A stretch of DNA of 64,000 nt. Source: Grimontia indica (lineage in GTDB: Bacteria > Pseudomonadota > Gammaproteobacteria > Enterobacterales > Vibrionaceae). Numbering within the stretch: the stretch's first letter is position 1; every line of letters starts with the position of its first letter. Location: positions 1 through 64,000 of the forward strand of contig NZ_ANFM02000021.1 in assembly GCF_000333895.2 (NCBI RefSeq), in the 5' to 3' direction. Under the pieces are notes generated by a model. It had not been told where the DNA came from. It did not search any database and saw only the letters and a list, made by a program, of their open reading frames with translations. A program made the translations under genes and the position numbers. Positions 29,239 to 38,127 of this stretch are shown here, one piece after another.

Positions 29239-29763
29239 ATGCAAAACGCTATTCGATTGCGCGCCCTTGAGCAAACCGATCTTCGCTTTATCCACCAGCT
29301 AAACAACAACCGCTCTATCATGTCATATTGGTTCGAAGAACCTTATGAGTCTTACTATGAGCTGGAAGATCTGTTCAGAAAGCACATTCACGACAGCACT
29401 GAGCGTCGTTTTATCGCAGAAAACGAACAGAAGCAGGCGGTGGGCCTTGTGGAGCTGGTCGAGATCAACTCGATTCACCGAAATGCTGAGTTCCAGATTA
29501 TTATCGCGCCGGATTTCCAAGGTTGCGGCTATGCGAAGACACTTATCAATAAAGCGCTGAACTACGCCTTTACGATTCTTAACCTGCACAAGGTTTACCT
29601 GAATGTGGCAGTGAACAACGAAAAGGCGATTCACTTGTACAATAAGTGTGGCTTCGTTGAGGAAGGCCATCTGGTGAAGGAAATCTTCGTGAACGGTGAG
29701 TACTGCGACATTAAGCGCATGTACATTCTTCAGGATGACTACTTGGCAAAGCGAAACGCTTAA
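29239..29763 (+). CDS. speG: Spermidine N1-acetyltransferase SpeG
   Basis: GNAT-fold acetyltransferase (174 aa) that acetylates spermidine and spermine with acetyl-CoA. Hallmarks of the Vibrio SpeG group are present: [18 protein letters not shown] at the start, [10 protein letters not shown] in the polyamine-binding region, and the acetyl-CoA loop [11 protein letters not shown]. The ATG at 29239 is chosen from this alignment; the longer frame upstream lacks support. SpeG of Vibrio is a dodecamer with an allosteric polyamine site. Confidence 0.94.
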   Translation: MQNAIRLRALEQTDLRFIHQLNNNRSIMSYWFEEPYESYYELEDLFRKHIHDSTERRFIAENEQKQAVGLVELVEINSIHRNAEFQIIIAPDFQGCGYAKTLINKALNYAFTILNLHKVYLNVAVNNEKAIHLYNKCGFVEEGHLVKEIFVNGEYCDIKRMYILQDDYLAKRNA

Positions 29764-29782
29764 CCGCAGATTGCTAGAGAAC

Positions 29783-29815
29783 AAAAAACGAGGGCATTTG
29801 CCCTCGTTTTGTTTT
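29783..29815. terminator. Bidirectional terminator between speG and the BMP operon
   Basis: AAAACGAGGGCA-TT-TGCCCTCGTTTTGTTTTG; A-run before and T-run after the stem serve both convergent units. Confidence 0.9.
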
Positions 29816-29831
29816 GTGCTGATTTAAGCCA

Positions 29832-30806
29832 TTAACGTTCTTTTTCGTAAGGTCGCCCAATCGCTTTCGGCGCCACAGCTTTGCCAATAAAGCCCGCCAG
29901 CAGTACCACGGTCAGCACGTAAGGCAATGCGGAGAACAGCTGGGTTGGCAACACGCCAATCAGCGGAATCGACACGCCCTGCATGCGCGTTTCCAGCGCT
30001 GAGAGGAAGCCGAACAGCAAACAGGCCAACAGCGCATTGCGAGGCTGCCATTTACCAAAGATAACCGCTGCCAGCGCAATATAGCCCTGACCTGCTGTCA
30101 TCTCTTTACCAAACGCCGCATTCTGCGCAGTAGAAAGGTACGCACCCGCCAAGCCACACAGCAAACCTGCAATCAGTACCGCACGGTAACGTAACCAAAC
30201 CACCGAGATACCTGCCGTATCAATGGCATTCGGCTCTTCACCTACCGCACGCAGACGTAAACCGAAGCGGGTTCTGAACAACACCCACCAAGTGATGATC
30301 ACCGCGATAAAAGCGAGGTACACCAGAATGTTGTGGCCGGAAATGACATCGCGATAAAGCGGACCAATCACAGGAATGGTGTCACCCAGCCATTCAGCGC
30401 CTGGCAGTTCAGCCGGAAGGAATCGCTGGTCGTTGTGAAGCGTTGGCGTTTGACCACCACGCTCAAACCAAGCGTGGCCGAGGGTAATCGTCATCCCCGA
30501 GGCAAAGAAGTTCACCGCAAGGCCAGAGATAATCTGATCACCCTTTTGGGTGATAGAGGCATAGCCATGAACCAGTGCCAACATCATTGAACCCATGATG
30601 GCTGCCAACAGCCCAAGCCAAGGATTGCCTGTCACGTAGGAAACCGCAGCCGCAGCAAACGCGGCGAAGAGCATTTTACCCTCAAGACCGATATCGACCA
30701 CGCCAGCACGTTCAGAGAAAATCCCTGCCATGGCAGCGAAAATTAACGGTATGGCGAGACGTATGGTGGAATCAGCCGATGAGAGGATCCAGTTAAACCA
30801 TTCCAT
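29832..30806 (-). CDS. BMP-type nucleoside ABC transporter, permease 2
   Basis: Inner-membrane permease of the BPD_transp_2 (RbsC/LivH-like) superfamily, 324 aa, about nine membrane segments. It resembles the YufQ/NupQ partner of nucleoside importers: GLEGKMLFAAFAAAAVSY near residue 40 and the cytoplasmic loop FRTRFGLRLRAVGEEPNAIDTAGI with its EAA-like contact. Last gene of the four-gene unit; its start lies one base after the stop of the preceding permease. Confidence 0.9.
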   Translation of the reverse strand: MEWFNWILSSADSTIRLAIPLIFAAMAGIFSERAGVVDIGLEGKMLFAAFAAAAVSYVTGNPWLGLLAAIMGSMMLALVHGYASITQKGDQIISGLAVNFFASGMTITLGHAWFERGGQTPTLHNDQRFLPAELPGAEWLGDTIPVIGPLYRDVISGHNILVYLAFIAVIITWWVLFRTRFGLRLRAVGEEPNAIDTAGISVVWLRYRAVLIAGLLCGLAGAYLSTAQNAAFGKEMTAGQGYIALAAVIFGKWQPRNALLACLLFGFLSALETRMQGVSIPLIGVLPTQLFSALPYVLTVVLLAGFIGKAVAPKAIGRPYEKER

Positions 30807-30807
30807 G

Positions 30808-31926
30808 TTAAGCCCCCTCTGCTTGCGTGTTGCGGCGCATAAAGAACCCTTCTACCGGCTTGCGGATTAATCTGTCGAGCGCTCCCGTAAAGAAGATCAC
30901 CAGACCTTGAATCACCATAATCAGTTCTGGGTTCAGGCTTGGCATTTCAAACTGCAACTCTGTACCACCTTGGTAAAGCGCACCGAACAGCAGTGCAGCA
31001 ACCACAATCCCGAACGGGTGGTTACGCCCCATCAGTGCCACGGCGATACCGATGAAACCAAAGCCACCCGTGAAGTTCAGGATCAGGCGGTTTTGCGCGC
31101 CATAGACTTCGTTCACCGCCATCAAACCTGCCAATGCACCAGAAATGGTCATTGCGATAATGATGATTTTCTTGGCGTCGATACCTGCATACTCTGCCGC
31201 TGTTGCGTTCTGCCCTACGACGCGAATCGCGTAGCCAAGGCGGGTTCTGAACATCAGTACCCAAACCAGATACGCCACCAGCAATGCGATAAGGATGGAA
31301 GGATTCAGCAGAGAGAATGGCAGTTCGAGACCATAACTTGCGCCGAGTTCATAGAGTTTCGGGAACACTGCTTCAGGGTTGAAGTAACGGGAATCGGTCG
31401 AGTTACCACCGTATTTGGCGATGTGCTCAACCAACGCGTAACCCATCACTGAAAACGCAATAAAGTTGAACATGATGGTGGTCACCACAATGTGCGAACC
31501 ACGTTTTGCCTGAAGATAGCCCGGCACTGCGCCCCAAAGCGCACCGAAAGCCGCCGCAACCAAAATCGCCAACGGCGCCATTAGCCACATGTTGAGCACA
31601 CCATCAAGCAGCAGCATCAAAATGCCGATGCCTAAACCTGCGATGTAGGCCTGCCCTTCACCGCCGATATTGAACAAACCTGCGTGGAAAGCGACAGCAA
31701 CCGCCAGCCCAGTAAACACAAAGTTTGTCGCGTAATACAGGGTGTTGTTCAGACCACCAAATTCCAGATTGGTCGCCCCCTGAATCATCACGCTGAATGC
31801 TGCAGTTGGGCTTTCCCCTACCAGCAATACCACCAAGCTGGAAATCACCAGCGCGACGGAAAGCTGAATAAAGGGAACCAGAAAGGTTTTCACCCACATT
31901 GGGGCGCTTTGTTGAGGTACATTCAT
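30808..31926 (-). CDS. BMP-type nucleoside ABC transporter, permease 1
   Basis: Permease partner (372 aa, NupP/YufP-like) with a cytoplasmic N-terminus, about ten membrane segments and the loop FRTRLGYAIRVVGQNATAAEYAGID. GGEGQAYIAGLG in the middle is typical of the family. It overlaps the ATPase gene by 4 nt (ATGA arrangement), so the translation is coupled. Confidence 0.92.
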   Translation of the reverse strand: MNVPQQSAPMWVKTFLVPFIQLSVALVISSLVVLLVGESPTAAFSVMIQGATNLEFGGLNNTLYYATNFVFTGLAVAVAFHAGLFNIGGEGQAYIAGLGIGILMLLLDGVLNMWLMAPLAILVAAAFGALWGAVPGYLQAKRGSHIVVTTIMFNFIAFSVMGYALVEHIAKYGGNSTDSRYFNPEAVFPKLYELGASYGLELPFSLLNPSILIALLVAYLVWVLMFRTRLGYAIRVVGQNATAAEYAGIDAKKIIIIAMTISGALAGLMAVNEVYGAQNRLILNFTGGFGFIGIAVALMGRNHPFGIVVAALLFGALYQGGTELQFEMPSLNPELIMVIQGLVIFFTGALDRLIRKPVEGFFMRRNTQAEGA

Positions 31927-33467
31927 GCTGCGCCCTCCTCTTCTGCGGCATTCGCCATCAAGATACCGAGTTGACGCTCGTCCATGTCTTTAGCAATCAC
32001 ATCACCGGTGATTTCGCCATCCACCAATACGATGATGCGATCGGACAGCGACATAATTTCTTCAAGCTCTGTCGAAACCAGTAAAATCGCGGCACCAGCA
32101 TCTCGGGCGGCAATCAGGTTGCGGTGAATAAATTCAATCGCACCGATATCCACACCACGGGTTGGCTGACCCACCAAAAGCACTTCTGGCTCACGCAGCA
32201 TTTCACGGGCAATGATGAGTTTTTGTTGGTTACCACCGGAGAAGTTGGCGGATTTCAGTTGTGGATCAGCAGGACGTACATCGTACTGCTCCATCATGTC
32301 TTTGGTTGCTTTTTCAATCGCCACCGGGTCGAGCAGGCCTTTGCCGTAAGCAATGTCATGCTGGAAGCCTAGAATGGCGCTTTCTGAGGCTGGCATCGCT
32401 TTTACCAAGCCTTGTTTGATACGGTCTTCCGGAATATGGCCGACACTCAAACGTCGCATTAAGCCTGCATCACGACTGTCTTTATTACCGAACTTCTGGC
32501 TGCCTTTGGAGGTCGTTAAGGTAAAATCCCCTTCCTGCGGCACTGTGACACCTGAGAGCACAGAAAGCAGTTCGGACTGACCATTGCCTGAAACGCCTGC
32601 AACACCCAGAATTTCGCCTGCTTTCAGGCTGAAATTCAGATTCTTTAAGCGCTTAACACCGCGGCTGTCGAACCAGGAAACGTTATTCACGCTAAGGCGC
32701 TCTTCACCCGGCGTCGCGTCGGTTTTGTCGACACGCAGCAAGACTTTGCGCCCCACCATCAACTCTGCCAGTTCATCTACATTGGTATCAGCTGTTTGTC
32801 GATGTGCGACCATGGCACCCTGACGCATGACAGACACAGAATCGGTGATCGCCATGATCTCTTTAAGTTTGTGAGTGATCAGAATGATGGTGACACCCTG
32901 TGATTTAAGGGTGTTGAGGATCTCGAAGAACTGTTCGATTTCCTGCGGCGTCAAAACGCCAGTTGGTTCATCCAGAATCAGAATGCGTGCGCCACGATAT
33001 AAGGCTTTGAGGATTTCCACGCGCTGCTGAATACCAACGGGAAGCTCACCGACAATCGCATTGGAATCAACGGTCAAACCGTATTCTTCTTCAATTTTTT
33101 CCAATGCGCCGCCAACGTTTTTCGAGGCCACATCCAACAGGCTATGTCCTTCTGCGCCGAGCATGATGTTTTCGAGAACAGAGAAGGTTTCCACCAACAT
33201 GAAGTGCTGGTGAACCATGCCGATGCCATGGGAAATGGCATCTTGAGAATCTTTGATATTCACGGTTTCCCCATCGACTTCGATGGTACCTGAATCAGCT
33301 TGGTAGAAACCGTAGAGAATCGACATCAGCGTCGATTTACCTGCACCGTTTTCCCCGACAATACCGTGAATGGTCCCCGGCATCACCGTGAGGTCGATGT
33401 CTTTATTTGCATGAACTGCGCCGAATCGTTTGTTGATTCCTCGCAGTTGAATGGCGGGTTGTGTCAT
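31923..33467 (-). CDS. BMP-type nucleoside ABC transporter, fused ATP-binding protein
   Basis: Duplicated ATPase (514 aa, NupO/RbsA-like). The first half has Walker A GENGAGKST, and ILILDEPTGVLTP as Walker B. The second half has the usual degenerate Walker A (GVSGNGQSE), signature FSGGNQQK and VLLVGQPTRGVD. Such proteins energise ribose, nucleoside and lipoprotein-type importers; the BMP-family binding protein next to it points to purine or other nucleosides. Confidence 0.93.
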   Translation of the reverse strand: MTQPAIQLRGINKRFGAVHANKDIDLTVMPGTIHGIVGENGAGKSTLMSILYGFYQADSGTIEVDGETVNIKDSQDAISHGIGMVHQHFMLVETFSVLENIMLGAEGHSLLDVASKNVGGALEKIEEEYGLTVDSNAIVGELPVGIQQRVEILKALYRGARILILDEPTGVLTPQEIEQFFEILNTLKSQGVTIILITHKLKEIMAITDSVSVMRQGAMVAHRQTADTNVDELAELMVGRKVLLRVDKTDATPGEERLSVNNVSWFDSRGVKRLKNLNFSLKAGEILGVAGVSGNGQSELLSVLSGVTVPQEGDFTLTTSKGSQKFGNKDSRDAGLMRRLSVGHIPEDRIKQGLVKAMPASESAILGFQHDIAYGKGLLDPVAIEKATKDMMEQYDVRPADPQLKSANFSGGNQQKLIIAREMLREPEVLLVGQPTRGVDIGAIEFIHRNLIAARDAGAAILLVSTELEEIMSLSDRIIVLVDGEITGDVIAKDMDERQLGILMANAAEEEGAA

Positions 33468-33566
33468 GCCTGCTCCTTGGCATCAATTTAAGAACGACGT
33501 AAGCGATTATTCTTGTGAGAGCAATACGTTAAGTAACAAGGCAAATCGCTATCTTTTGATGCAATT

Positions 33567-33598
33567 CGCCCCCAGTGGCGCAAACCAGACTGGGGGCG
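33567..33598 (-). promoter_or_regulatory. Stem-loop between binding-protein and ATPase genes
   Basis: Perfect 10-bp stem CGCCCCCAGT / ACTGGGGGCG with a 12-nt loop in the 143-bp gap after the binding-protein gene, without a T-run. Hairpins in this position usually stabilise the upstream mRNA segment or attenuate transcription, raising binding-protein yield over the transporter core. Confidence 0.7.
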
Positions 33599-33610
33599 AG
33601 ACAAACGAAA

Positions 33611-34609
33611 TTAGTATTCGCAAGAATCGGTGCTGAAGTAATCGTGAACCACGATCTTACCTGCGATGATGTCATCACGGATTTGCTTCACACGCGCTTC
33701 CATTTCTGGGGTCACGAGGTCACGGTTGTACTCGTCCAGTGCCCAGTCAACGCCGCCTTCTTTCAGACCCAAGGCTTGCAGACCTGGGGTGAATTCGCCG
33801 TTTTTCGCATCATTGAATGCGTCTTGTACCGCAACGTCTACCCGCTTAACCATAGAAGTCAGCATCACGCCTGGGTGCAGGTAGTTTTGGTTGGAATCAA
33901 CGCCAATTGCGTATTTTTGGCCGTCAACGGCTGCCTGGTAAACACCTACACCAGTACCACCCGCTGCTGCGTAAACCACGTCTACGCCTTTATCGAACTG
34001 CGATTTTGCCAGCTCAGCACCTTTGGTTGGGTTGTTCCATGCTGCAGGGGTTGAGCCTGTCATGTTTTGGATAACATCCGCGCCTTCTGCTTCAAACTTC
34101 GCGCCTTGCTCATAGCCACACGCAAACTTACGGATCAGAGGAATGTCCATACCGCCAACGAAACCGACTTTGTCGCTTTCACTCTTCATGACTGCCAGTG
34201 CACCTACCAGGAACGAACCTTCGTGCTCTTTAAACACCACAGAGCGTACGTTTGGCAGATCGACCACTGCATCGATGATAACGAATTCCGTTTTAGGGAA
34301 TTGCTTCGCCACTTTCTCAACGATAGGTGCTTGTTGGAAACCTACCGCAACGATTGGGCTGAAACCACGCTGAGCCATACGCAGCATCGCTTGCTCACGC
34401 TGTGCTTCATTGGTGATTTCAAACTCACCGTAGCTGATGCCTGTTTCTGTCTTAAACGCTTCTGCGCCAGTGTAAGCCGCCTGGTTGAATGATTTGTCGA
34501 ACTTACCACCCATATCGAAAATGACAGAAGGCTTGAACTGAGCTGCTGACGCCGATGCAGACATAAGACCCAGGGTAACTGCTGCAGCCAGTGAGGTGAT
34601 CGTTTTCAT
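33611..34609 (-). CDS. BMP-family (PnrA-like) nucleoside-binding protein
   Basis: Periplasmic binding protein of the Bmp/PnrA family, 332 aa. Signal peptide MKTITSLAAAVTLGLMSASASA, cleavage likely after ASA; no lipobox cysteine, so soluble periplasmic rather than a lipoprotein as in Gram-positives. Family features: FDMGGKFDKSFNQAAYTGAE near the mature start with the ligand-stacking region, and YAAAGGTGVGVYQAA. First gene of the operon; upstream lies a 9-8-9 inverted repeat (34665-34690). Confidence 0.93.
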   Translation of the reverse strand: MKTITSLAAAVTLGLMSASASAAQFKPSVIFDMGGKFDKSFNQAAYTGAEAFKTETGISYGEFEITNEAQREQAMLRMAQRGFSPIVAVGFQQAPIVEKVAKQFPKTEFVIIDAVVDLPNVRSVVFKEHEGSFLVGALAVMKSESDKVGFVGGMDIPLIRKFACGYEQGAKFEAEGADVIQNMTGSTPAAWNNPTKGAELAKSQFDKGVDVVYAAAGGTGVGVYQAAVDGQKYAIGVDSNQNYLHPGVMLTSMVKRVDVAVQDAFNDAKNGEFTPGLQALGLKEGGVDWALDEYNRDLVTPEMEARVKQIRDDIIAGKIVVHDYFSTDSCEY

Positions 34610-34664
34610 CCTTGATACTCCATCTATTGAGGAAATCCGTTATTTGATAAATTTATACGCTAGC

Positions 34665-34690
34665 CATATGAAGACTCAGAGCTTCATATG
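34665..34690 (-). promoter_or_regulatory. Inverted repeat upstream of the nucleoside transporter operon
   Basis: Exact arms CATATGAAG (34665-34673) and CTTCATATG (34682-34690) with an 8-bp spacer, about 55 bp before the ATG of the binding-protein gene. Size and position fit an operator of a dimeric repressor, or a leader hairpin; no regulator gene is adjacent. Confidence 0.5.
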
Positions 34691-34799
34691 ATTCGGATAT
34701 ATGTATTCATAGGACAAATTAACATTTCATCCACAAAGCACGGACAAATATCGTTCTGCTTGCGGTGAAATCTTGAACGCTTTCACACACCGCTTGGTT

Positions 34800-35930
34800 T
34801 TACGTGCGCTGACTCTCGTTTTCACAAGGCTGCTTCTGTGATGACTCCTGCAGTATCACATCCACATAAACGAGGCGATGGTCGGAAGAACACCCAGATA
34901 CCGCTTTTCCTTTCTCGTTATAGATGAATGAAGCTAATGCATCGTCCACTTTCGGCCAGAAAACGCCAGAAGCAATGGGTTTGAGATGGTGGGATGGCAA
35001 CACATAGTCGAGCCTCAATCCGCGATCGTGGGTTGCGCGACTTTTGCCTCTGGAGCGTGAATTGAAAAGCGCCTTGGCTGCGCCTTCGCTTTGGGGTTGA
35101 ACATCTTGAAGAATCGGATCAGACAGCAATGCCCGAATCTGGACTTTATCACCATCACCATTTGCTGGATCGGCATTGAGATCACCCATGATGACAAATG
35201 GCTCTCTCTCATCAATGCCACCCTTAGCGCCGTTATCGTCGATGAGAAAGGAAGCATTGGTGACGATGTCATGCAACAGTTGAAGTTCATCCGCGTTTCT
35301 TCTGAGATTGCGTCTTTCCGGCCCATCAAATACCGGCGGGGTCGGGTGACACGCCACCAAATGAATACGCTGGTTATTTACTATCACGGGCAATGCAATG
35401 TGATTTTTCGAGGAAAGACGAATAGGTGCCAACCCCTTATGTTCGAAATAGGACACAGGCATTCGGCTGCCTGGGTAGTCTTGCCATAGTAACGTCTGCC
35501 AACTGCGGCTGTTTTCGGTATCAAGCGGATATTTGCTCAGTACAACAAACCCATACTGACCGTGATGTCTGCCAAATCCGTGCGCTCTTTCTGGCGACGC
35601 TGACACATCCTCTCCTTCCATCACAGGTAAACCGGTATTAGTGGAAGGTAGATAGGTATAAGGGAAGTGAATGGCAGCCTGCCCACATTGCGGCTTTTCC
35701 AGATATTCCTTTTGGAAGAACGCCAACATGCCATCATCACCGCCATGTCCGAGATGGTCGAATTCGCAGAGCAACAACACATCTGGCTGGATGTGCTGAA
35801 TGATGGCTGCAATATGGTTATAGCGGCGATGCTTCGCGAGTTTTAACTCAGCGAAGATCTCCCCCGGGTTATCGGCGGACATCGCCACATTGAAGGTGGC
35901 AAACCTTAACGATTTTCTATCAGGCACCAT
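34800..35930 (-). CDS. Endonuclease/exonuclease/phosphatase family protein
   Basis: 376-aa protein of the EEP (DNase I-like) fold. Motifs in order: TFNVAM at residues ~12-17, the metal-binding glutamate in LLCEFDHLG (E56), HPTP around residue 196, GDLNADP (about residues 250-256) and the C-terminal catalytic SSDHRLVYVDV (about 349-359). No signal peptide is evident, so it is probably cytoplasmic although many relatives are secreted. It could act on nucleic acid or on phosphoesters such as lipids; the sequence does not decide. Confidence 0.85.
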   Translation of the reverse strand: MVPDRKSLRFATFNVAMSADNPGEIFAELKLAKHRRYNHIAAIIQHIQPDVLLLCEFDHLGHGGDDGMLAFFQKEYLEKPQCGQAAIHFPYTYLPSTNTGLPVMEGEDVSASPERAHGFGRHHGQYGFVVLSKYPLDTENSRSWQTLLWQDYPGSRMPVSYFEHKGLAPIRLSSKNHIALPVIVNNQRIHLVACHPTPPVFDGPERRNLRRNADELQLLHDIVTNASFLIDDNGAKGGIDEREPFVIMGDLNADPANGDGDKVQIRALLSDPILQDVQPQSEGAAKALFNSRSRGKSRATHDRGLRLDYVLPSHHLKPIASGVFWPKVDDALASFIYNEKGKAVSGCSSDHRLVYVDVILQESSQKQPCENESQRT

Positions 35931-35976
35931 GATGACTACTCAGTCGTTTCGAACTGGGCATGGTAACCTTTTGAAT

Positions 35977-36480
35977 CTACTGCGAACAACGTTCTTGGCT
36001 AAGAATCATCGACAAGGCAGTACGAATGTATTTGGCATCAGCTTCCGCACGGTGCGGTGCTGGCCCCAAAGATTCAAGCGCAGCGAGAAAATCATCGCGG
36101 TTGATACTCTCATGGTTCAGCAACCAATGACCCACTTCCGTCAATGTGAAAGTCGGGCGCATGTGCGCAGCTTTATAGAGTCGGCCAAGCCAGAACAGAT
36201 CCCACTGGCTATCGCAAAGCACATCATCGTAATAACAAAGCGTGCTGTTGAGGTGCGAGCAAACATCGACGACTGACATGCCATCTTTTTTCAATGCAAA
36301 GCGGCTCAAACCATGTATCTCTGTTTCCGCAAACTCGTCCCAGTGTTGCCAGTTTTCAGGGGAGGTATCGGGGTTGATAAGCAGGCTGACACTGGTGCCA
36401 TCGGGCAAGCTGTAACCAACTTCTATCGGATATGAAGCTTCTGTTAGGCCAGAGGCTTCAAAATCGAGGGTAACCCACAT
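35977..36480 (-). CDS. DnaQ-like (DEDD) 3'-5' exonuclease fold protein
   Basis: 167 aa. The first exonuclease motif is intact (LDFEASGL, D6 and E8), a central Asp occurs around CDSQWDLFW (about residue 90) and the last motif is HRAEADAKYI (H and D about residues 143-147), the DEDDh pattern. It is small and lacks other domains. Function may be RNA or DNA trimming. It lies 46 bp upstream of the EEP-family gene on the same strand, so the two nuclease-fold proteins are probably co-transcribed. Confidence 0.75.
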   Translation of the reverse strand: MWVTLDFEASGLTEASYPIEVGYSLPDGTSVSLLINPDTSPENWQHWDEFAETEIHGLSRFALKKDGMSVVDVCSHLNSTLCYYDDVLCDSQWDLFWLGRLYKAAHMRPTFTLTEVGHWLLNHESINRDDFLAALESLGPAPHRAEADAKYIRTALSMILSQERCSQ

Positions 36481-36857
36481 ATTATCGCTCCATGATAATG
36501 TTGTGTTCGTGAAGGTCGACAGAGCACAAGTTACACGCGGGTCTTTGCTAAAGGCACATCCATTTTGCCTAACAATTTCGCCCTTTTAGGCGCCTACTGT
36601 GTTCTGAATTGATTGTATACCCTAGGCCGGAACCCTGCGGAAGTTGTGACCAAAGTAGAGAGGTTTATCCCATCCCTTTGTCATCAAACCGGTTTCGACT
36701 GGGAATTATTAGCGACTGTGCTACCACGAATATGCAACAGCTGCATACGCAACTAAATGTAGTGCGTTTCATTTTTTCTGCACGAAAAAACATTAACCGT
36801 ATGGCATATTCATTACCGTTTTATCACTTTTTAGAAAATTAGCCTTTGGCGATATAA
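36481..36857. other. Intergenic region between divergent exonuclease and mobB genes
   Basis: About 375 bp, AT-rich toward mobB. I see no gene, hairpin or recognised molybdenum-cofactor RNA motif. Several weak -10-like elements (e.g. TATACC near 36616) do not pair with a good -35. Confidence 0.5.
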
Positions 36858-37439
36858 ATGACATTCCAATCAAACACGCTGACACCCGTACTTGGTTTTG
36901 CTGGCTTCAGTGGCTCAGGAAAAACCACCCTGCTTGAATCTGTTATTCCCCATTTGAAGGCAGCAGGGCTGCGGGTAGGCTTGTTAAAGCACAGCCACCA
37001 CGACATCGAACCTGATAAGCCAACCAAAGACAGTTATCGTCTGCGTTATGCAGGTAGCGACCAACTTTTGCTGGCCACCTCTAAACGCCACATGTTGTTT
37101 TTCGAATACCACGATAGCGAAGACAGAGAGCCAGATCTAAGAGAGTGTTTGGCGCAACTTGATCATTCCCGCCTGGACATTGTTTTAGTGGAGGGTTTTC
37201 GTGATGAAATCTTGACCAAAATAGAAGTGCACAGACCGAGTTATGGCAAGCCCGCGCTATATCTTCATGATCAGAATATTGTCGCCGTTGCGTGTGATGT
37301 GTTACCGAAAGACTTTGAAGCTTCGCCCCACCTTCGCCTTGATATTAACGCGCCTAAAGATGTGGCTGACTTCATCAAACATTGGCTGAAAACGGCGTCC
37401 GATAATGAGAAATATCTCGCCTATGAGCCTGGACTGTAA
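36858..37439 (+). CDS. mobB: Molybdopterin-guanine dinucleotide biosynthesis protein MobB
   Basis: GTP-binding adaptor (193 aa) that stimulates MobA in the formation of Mo-bis-MGD cofactor. Walker A GFSGSGKTT at residues 16-24, then LLKHSHHDIEPDKPTKDSYR with the family's conserved His/Asp/Lys cluster, and VEGFRDE for the Walker B-like region. No mobA neighbour is in the window. Only a weak ribosome-binding site (GGCGA) precedes the ATG. Confidence 0.93.
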   Translation: MTFQSNTLTPVLGFAGFSGSGKTTLLESVIPHLKAAGLRVGLLKHSHHDIEPDKPTKDSYRLRYAGSDQLLLATSKRHMLFFEYHDSEDREPDLRECLAQLDHSRLDIVLVEGFRDEILTKIEVHRPSYGKPALYLHDQNIVAVACDVLPKDFEASPHLRLDINAPKDVADFIKHWLKTASDNEKYLAYEPGL

Positions 37440-37520
37440 AAACACCCTGTTCAATCAGTTTATTGGCGTGAATAACCTCAGCTTGGCTGCCACAATCATT
37501 TTGTAGGTGCTCTTGGCGCT

Positions 37521-37540
37521 TGCTGTATATTTTTACAGCA
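37521..37540. promoter_or_regulatory. Candidate LexA (SOS) box
   Basis: TGCTGTATATTTTTACAGCA: perfect outer arms with the CTGT-N8-ACAG core of the gammaproteobacterial LexA operator and an AT-only centre. It lies between mobB and mgsA, ~120 bp upstream of the mgsA start. Which transcript it would control is not clear. Confidence 0.55.
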
Positions 37541-37661
37541 GCCAACGAGACGCATAGTGGGCGAATAGACGATCTATGTCCGGCTTTTCCCATTCTTGTG
37601 TCGCCCGTTTCGATTAAAAACATCAAAATGAGTCTTTCCTATAATGCATAAGAAGTTAGAT

Positions 37662-38117
37662 ATGAACTCAACGACCCGCACTGTCACTCCATGCAAACAA
37701 GTGGCTTTGGTTGCTCACGACCACCGCAAATCCGAGCTGTTACGCTGGGTGAAGGAAAATAGAGACGCATTGTCACATCACACCCTTTACGCGACAGGGA
37801 CAACGGGCAACATTCTTAGCCGCGAAACGGGCTTATCCATCACCGCTTTGATGAGTGGTCCGATGGGCGGTGACCAACAGCTTGGTGCAATGATCTGTGA
37901 GAAGAAAATCGATGTGCTGGTCTTCTTCTGGGATCCACTCAGTGCCGTGCCTCACGACCCGGATGTCAAAGCCCTGCTGCGTATTGCAGCGGTTTGGAAC
38001 ATTCCGGTCGCGATTAACCGTGCTTCTGCAAATTACCTCATCACGTCACCGATGATGACGCACGAAATTGATATCGAAGTTCCTGACTACGACAAGTATC
38101 TTTCTGAAAGGCTATAA
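37662..38117 (+). CDS. mgsA: Methylglyoxal synthase
   Basis: Converts dihydroxyacetone phosphate to methylglyoxal and phosphate, a bypass of lower glycolysis under phosphate limitation or sugar stress. 151 aa; catalytic and phosphate-binding features are present: ALVAHDHRK near the N-terminus, [16 protein letters not shown] with the catalytic Asp, and [10 protein letters not shown] with the catalytic His. The ATG at 37662 ([12 protein letters not shown]) aligns with the E. coli start (MELTTRTLPARK); an ATG at 37644 is in frame but has no ribosome-binding site. Confidence 0.95.
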   Translation: MNSTTRTVTPCKQVALVAHDHRKSELLRWVKENRDALSHHTLYATGTTGNILSRETGLSITALMSGPMGGDQQLGAMICEKKIDVLVFFWDPLSAVPHDPDVKALLRIAAVWNIPVAINRASANYLITSPMMTHEIDIEVPDYDKYLSERL

Positions 38118-38127
38118 ACCTGACCTC

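Noticed and set aside
37375-37626. 83-residue minus-strand frame overlapping mobB's end and the LexA-like box
   Set aside because: It overlaps a well-supported gene and has no homologous look; the box would lie inside it rather than ahead of it.
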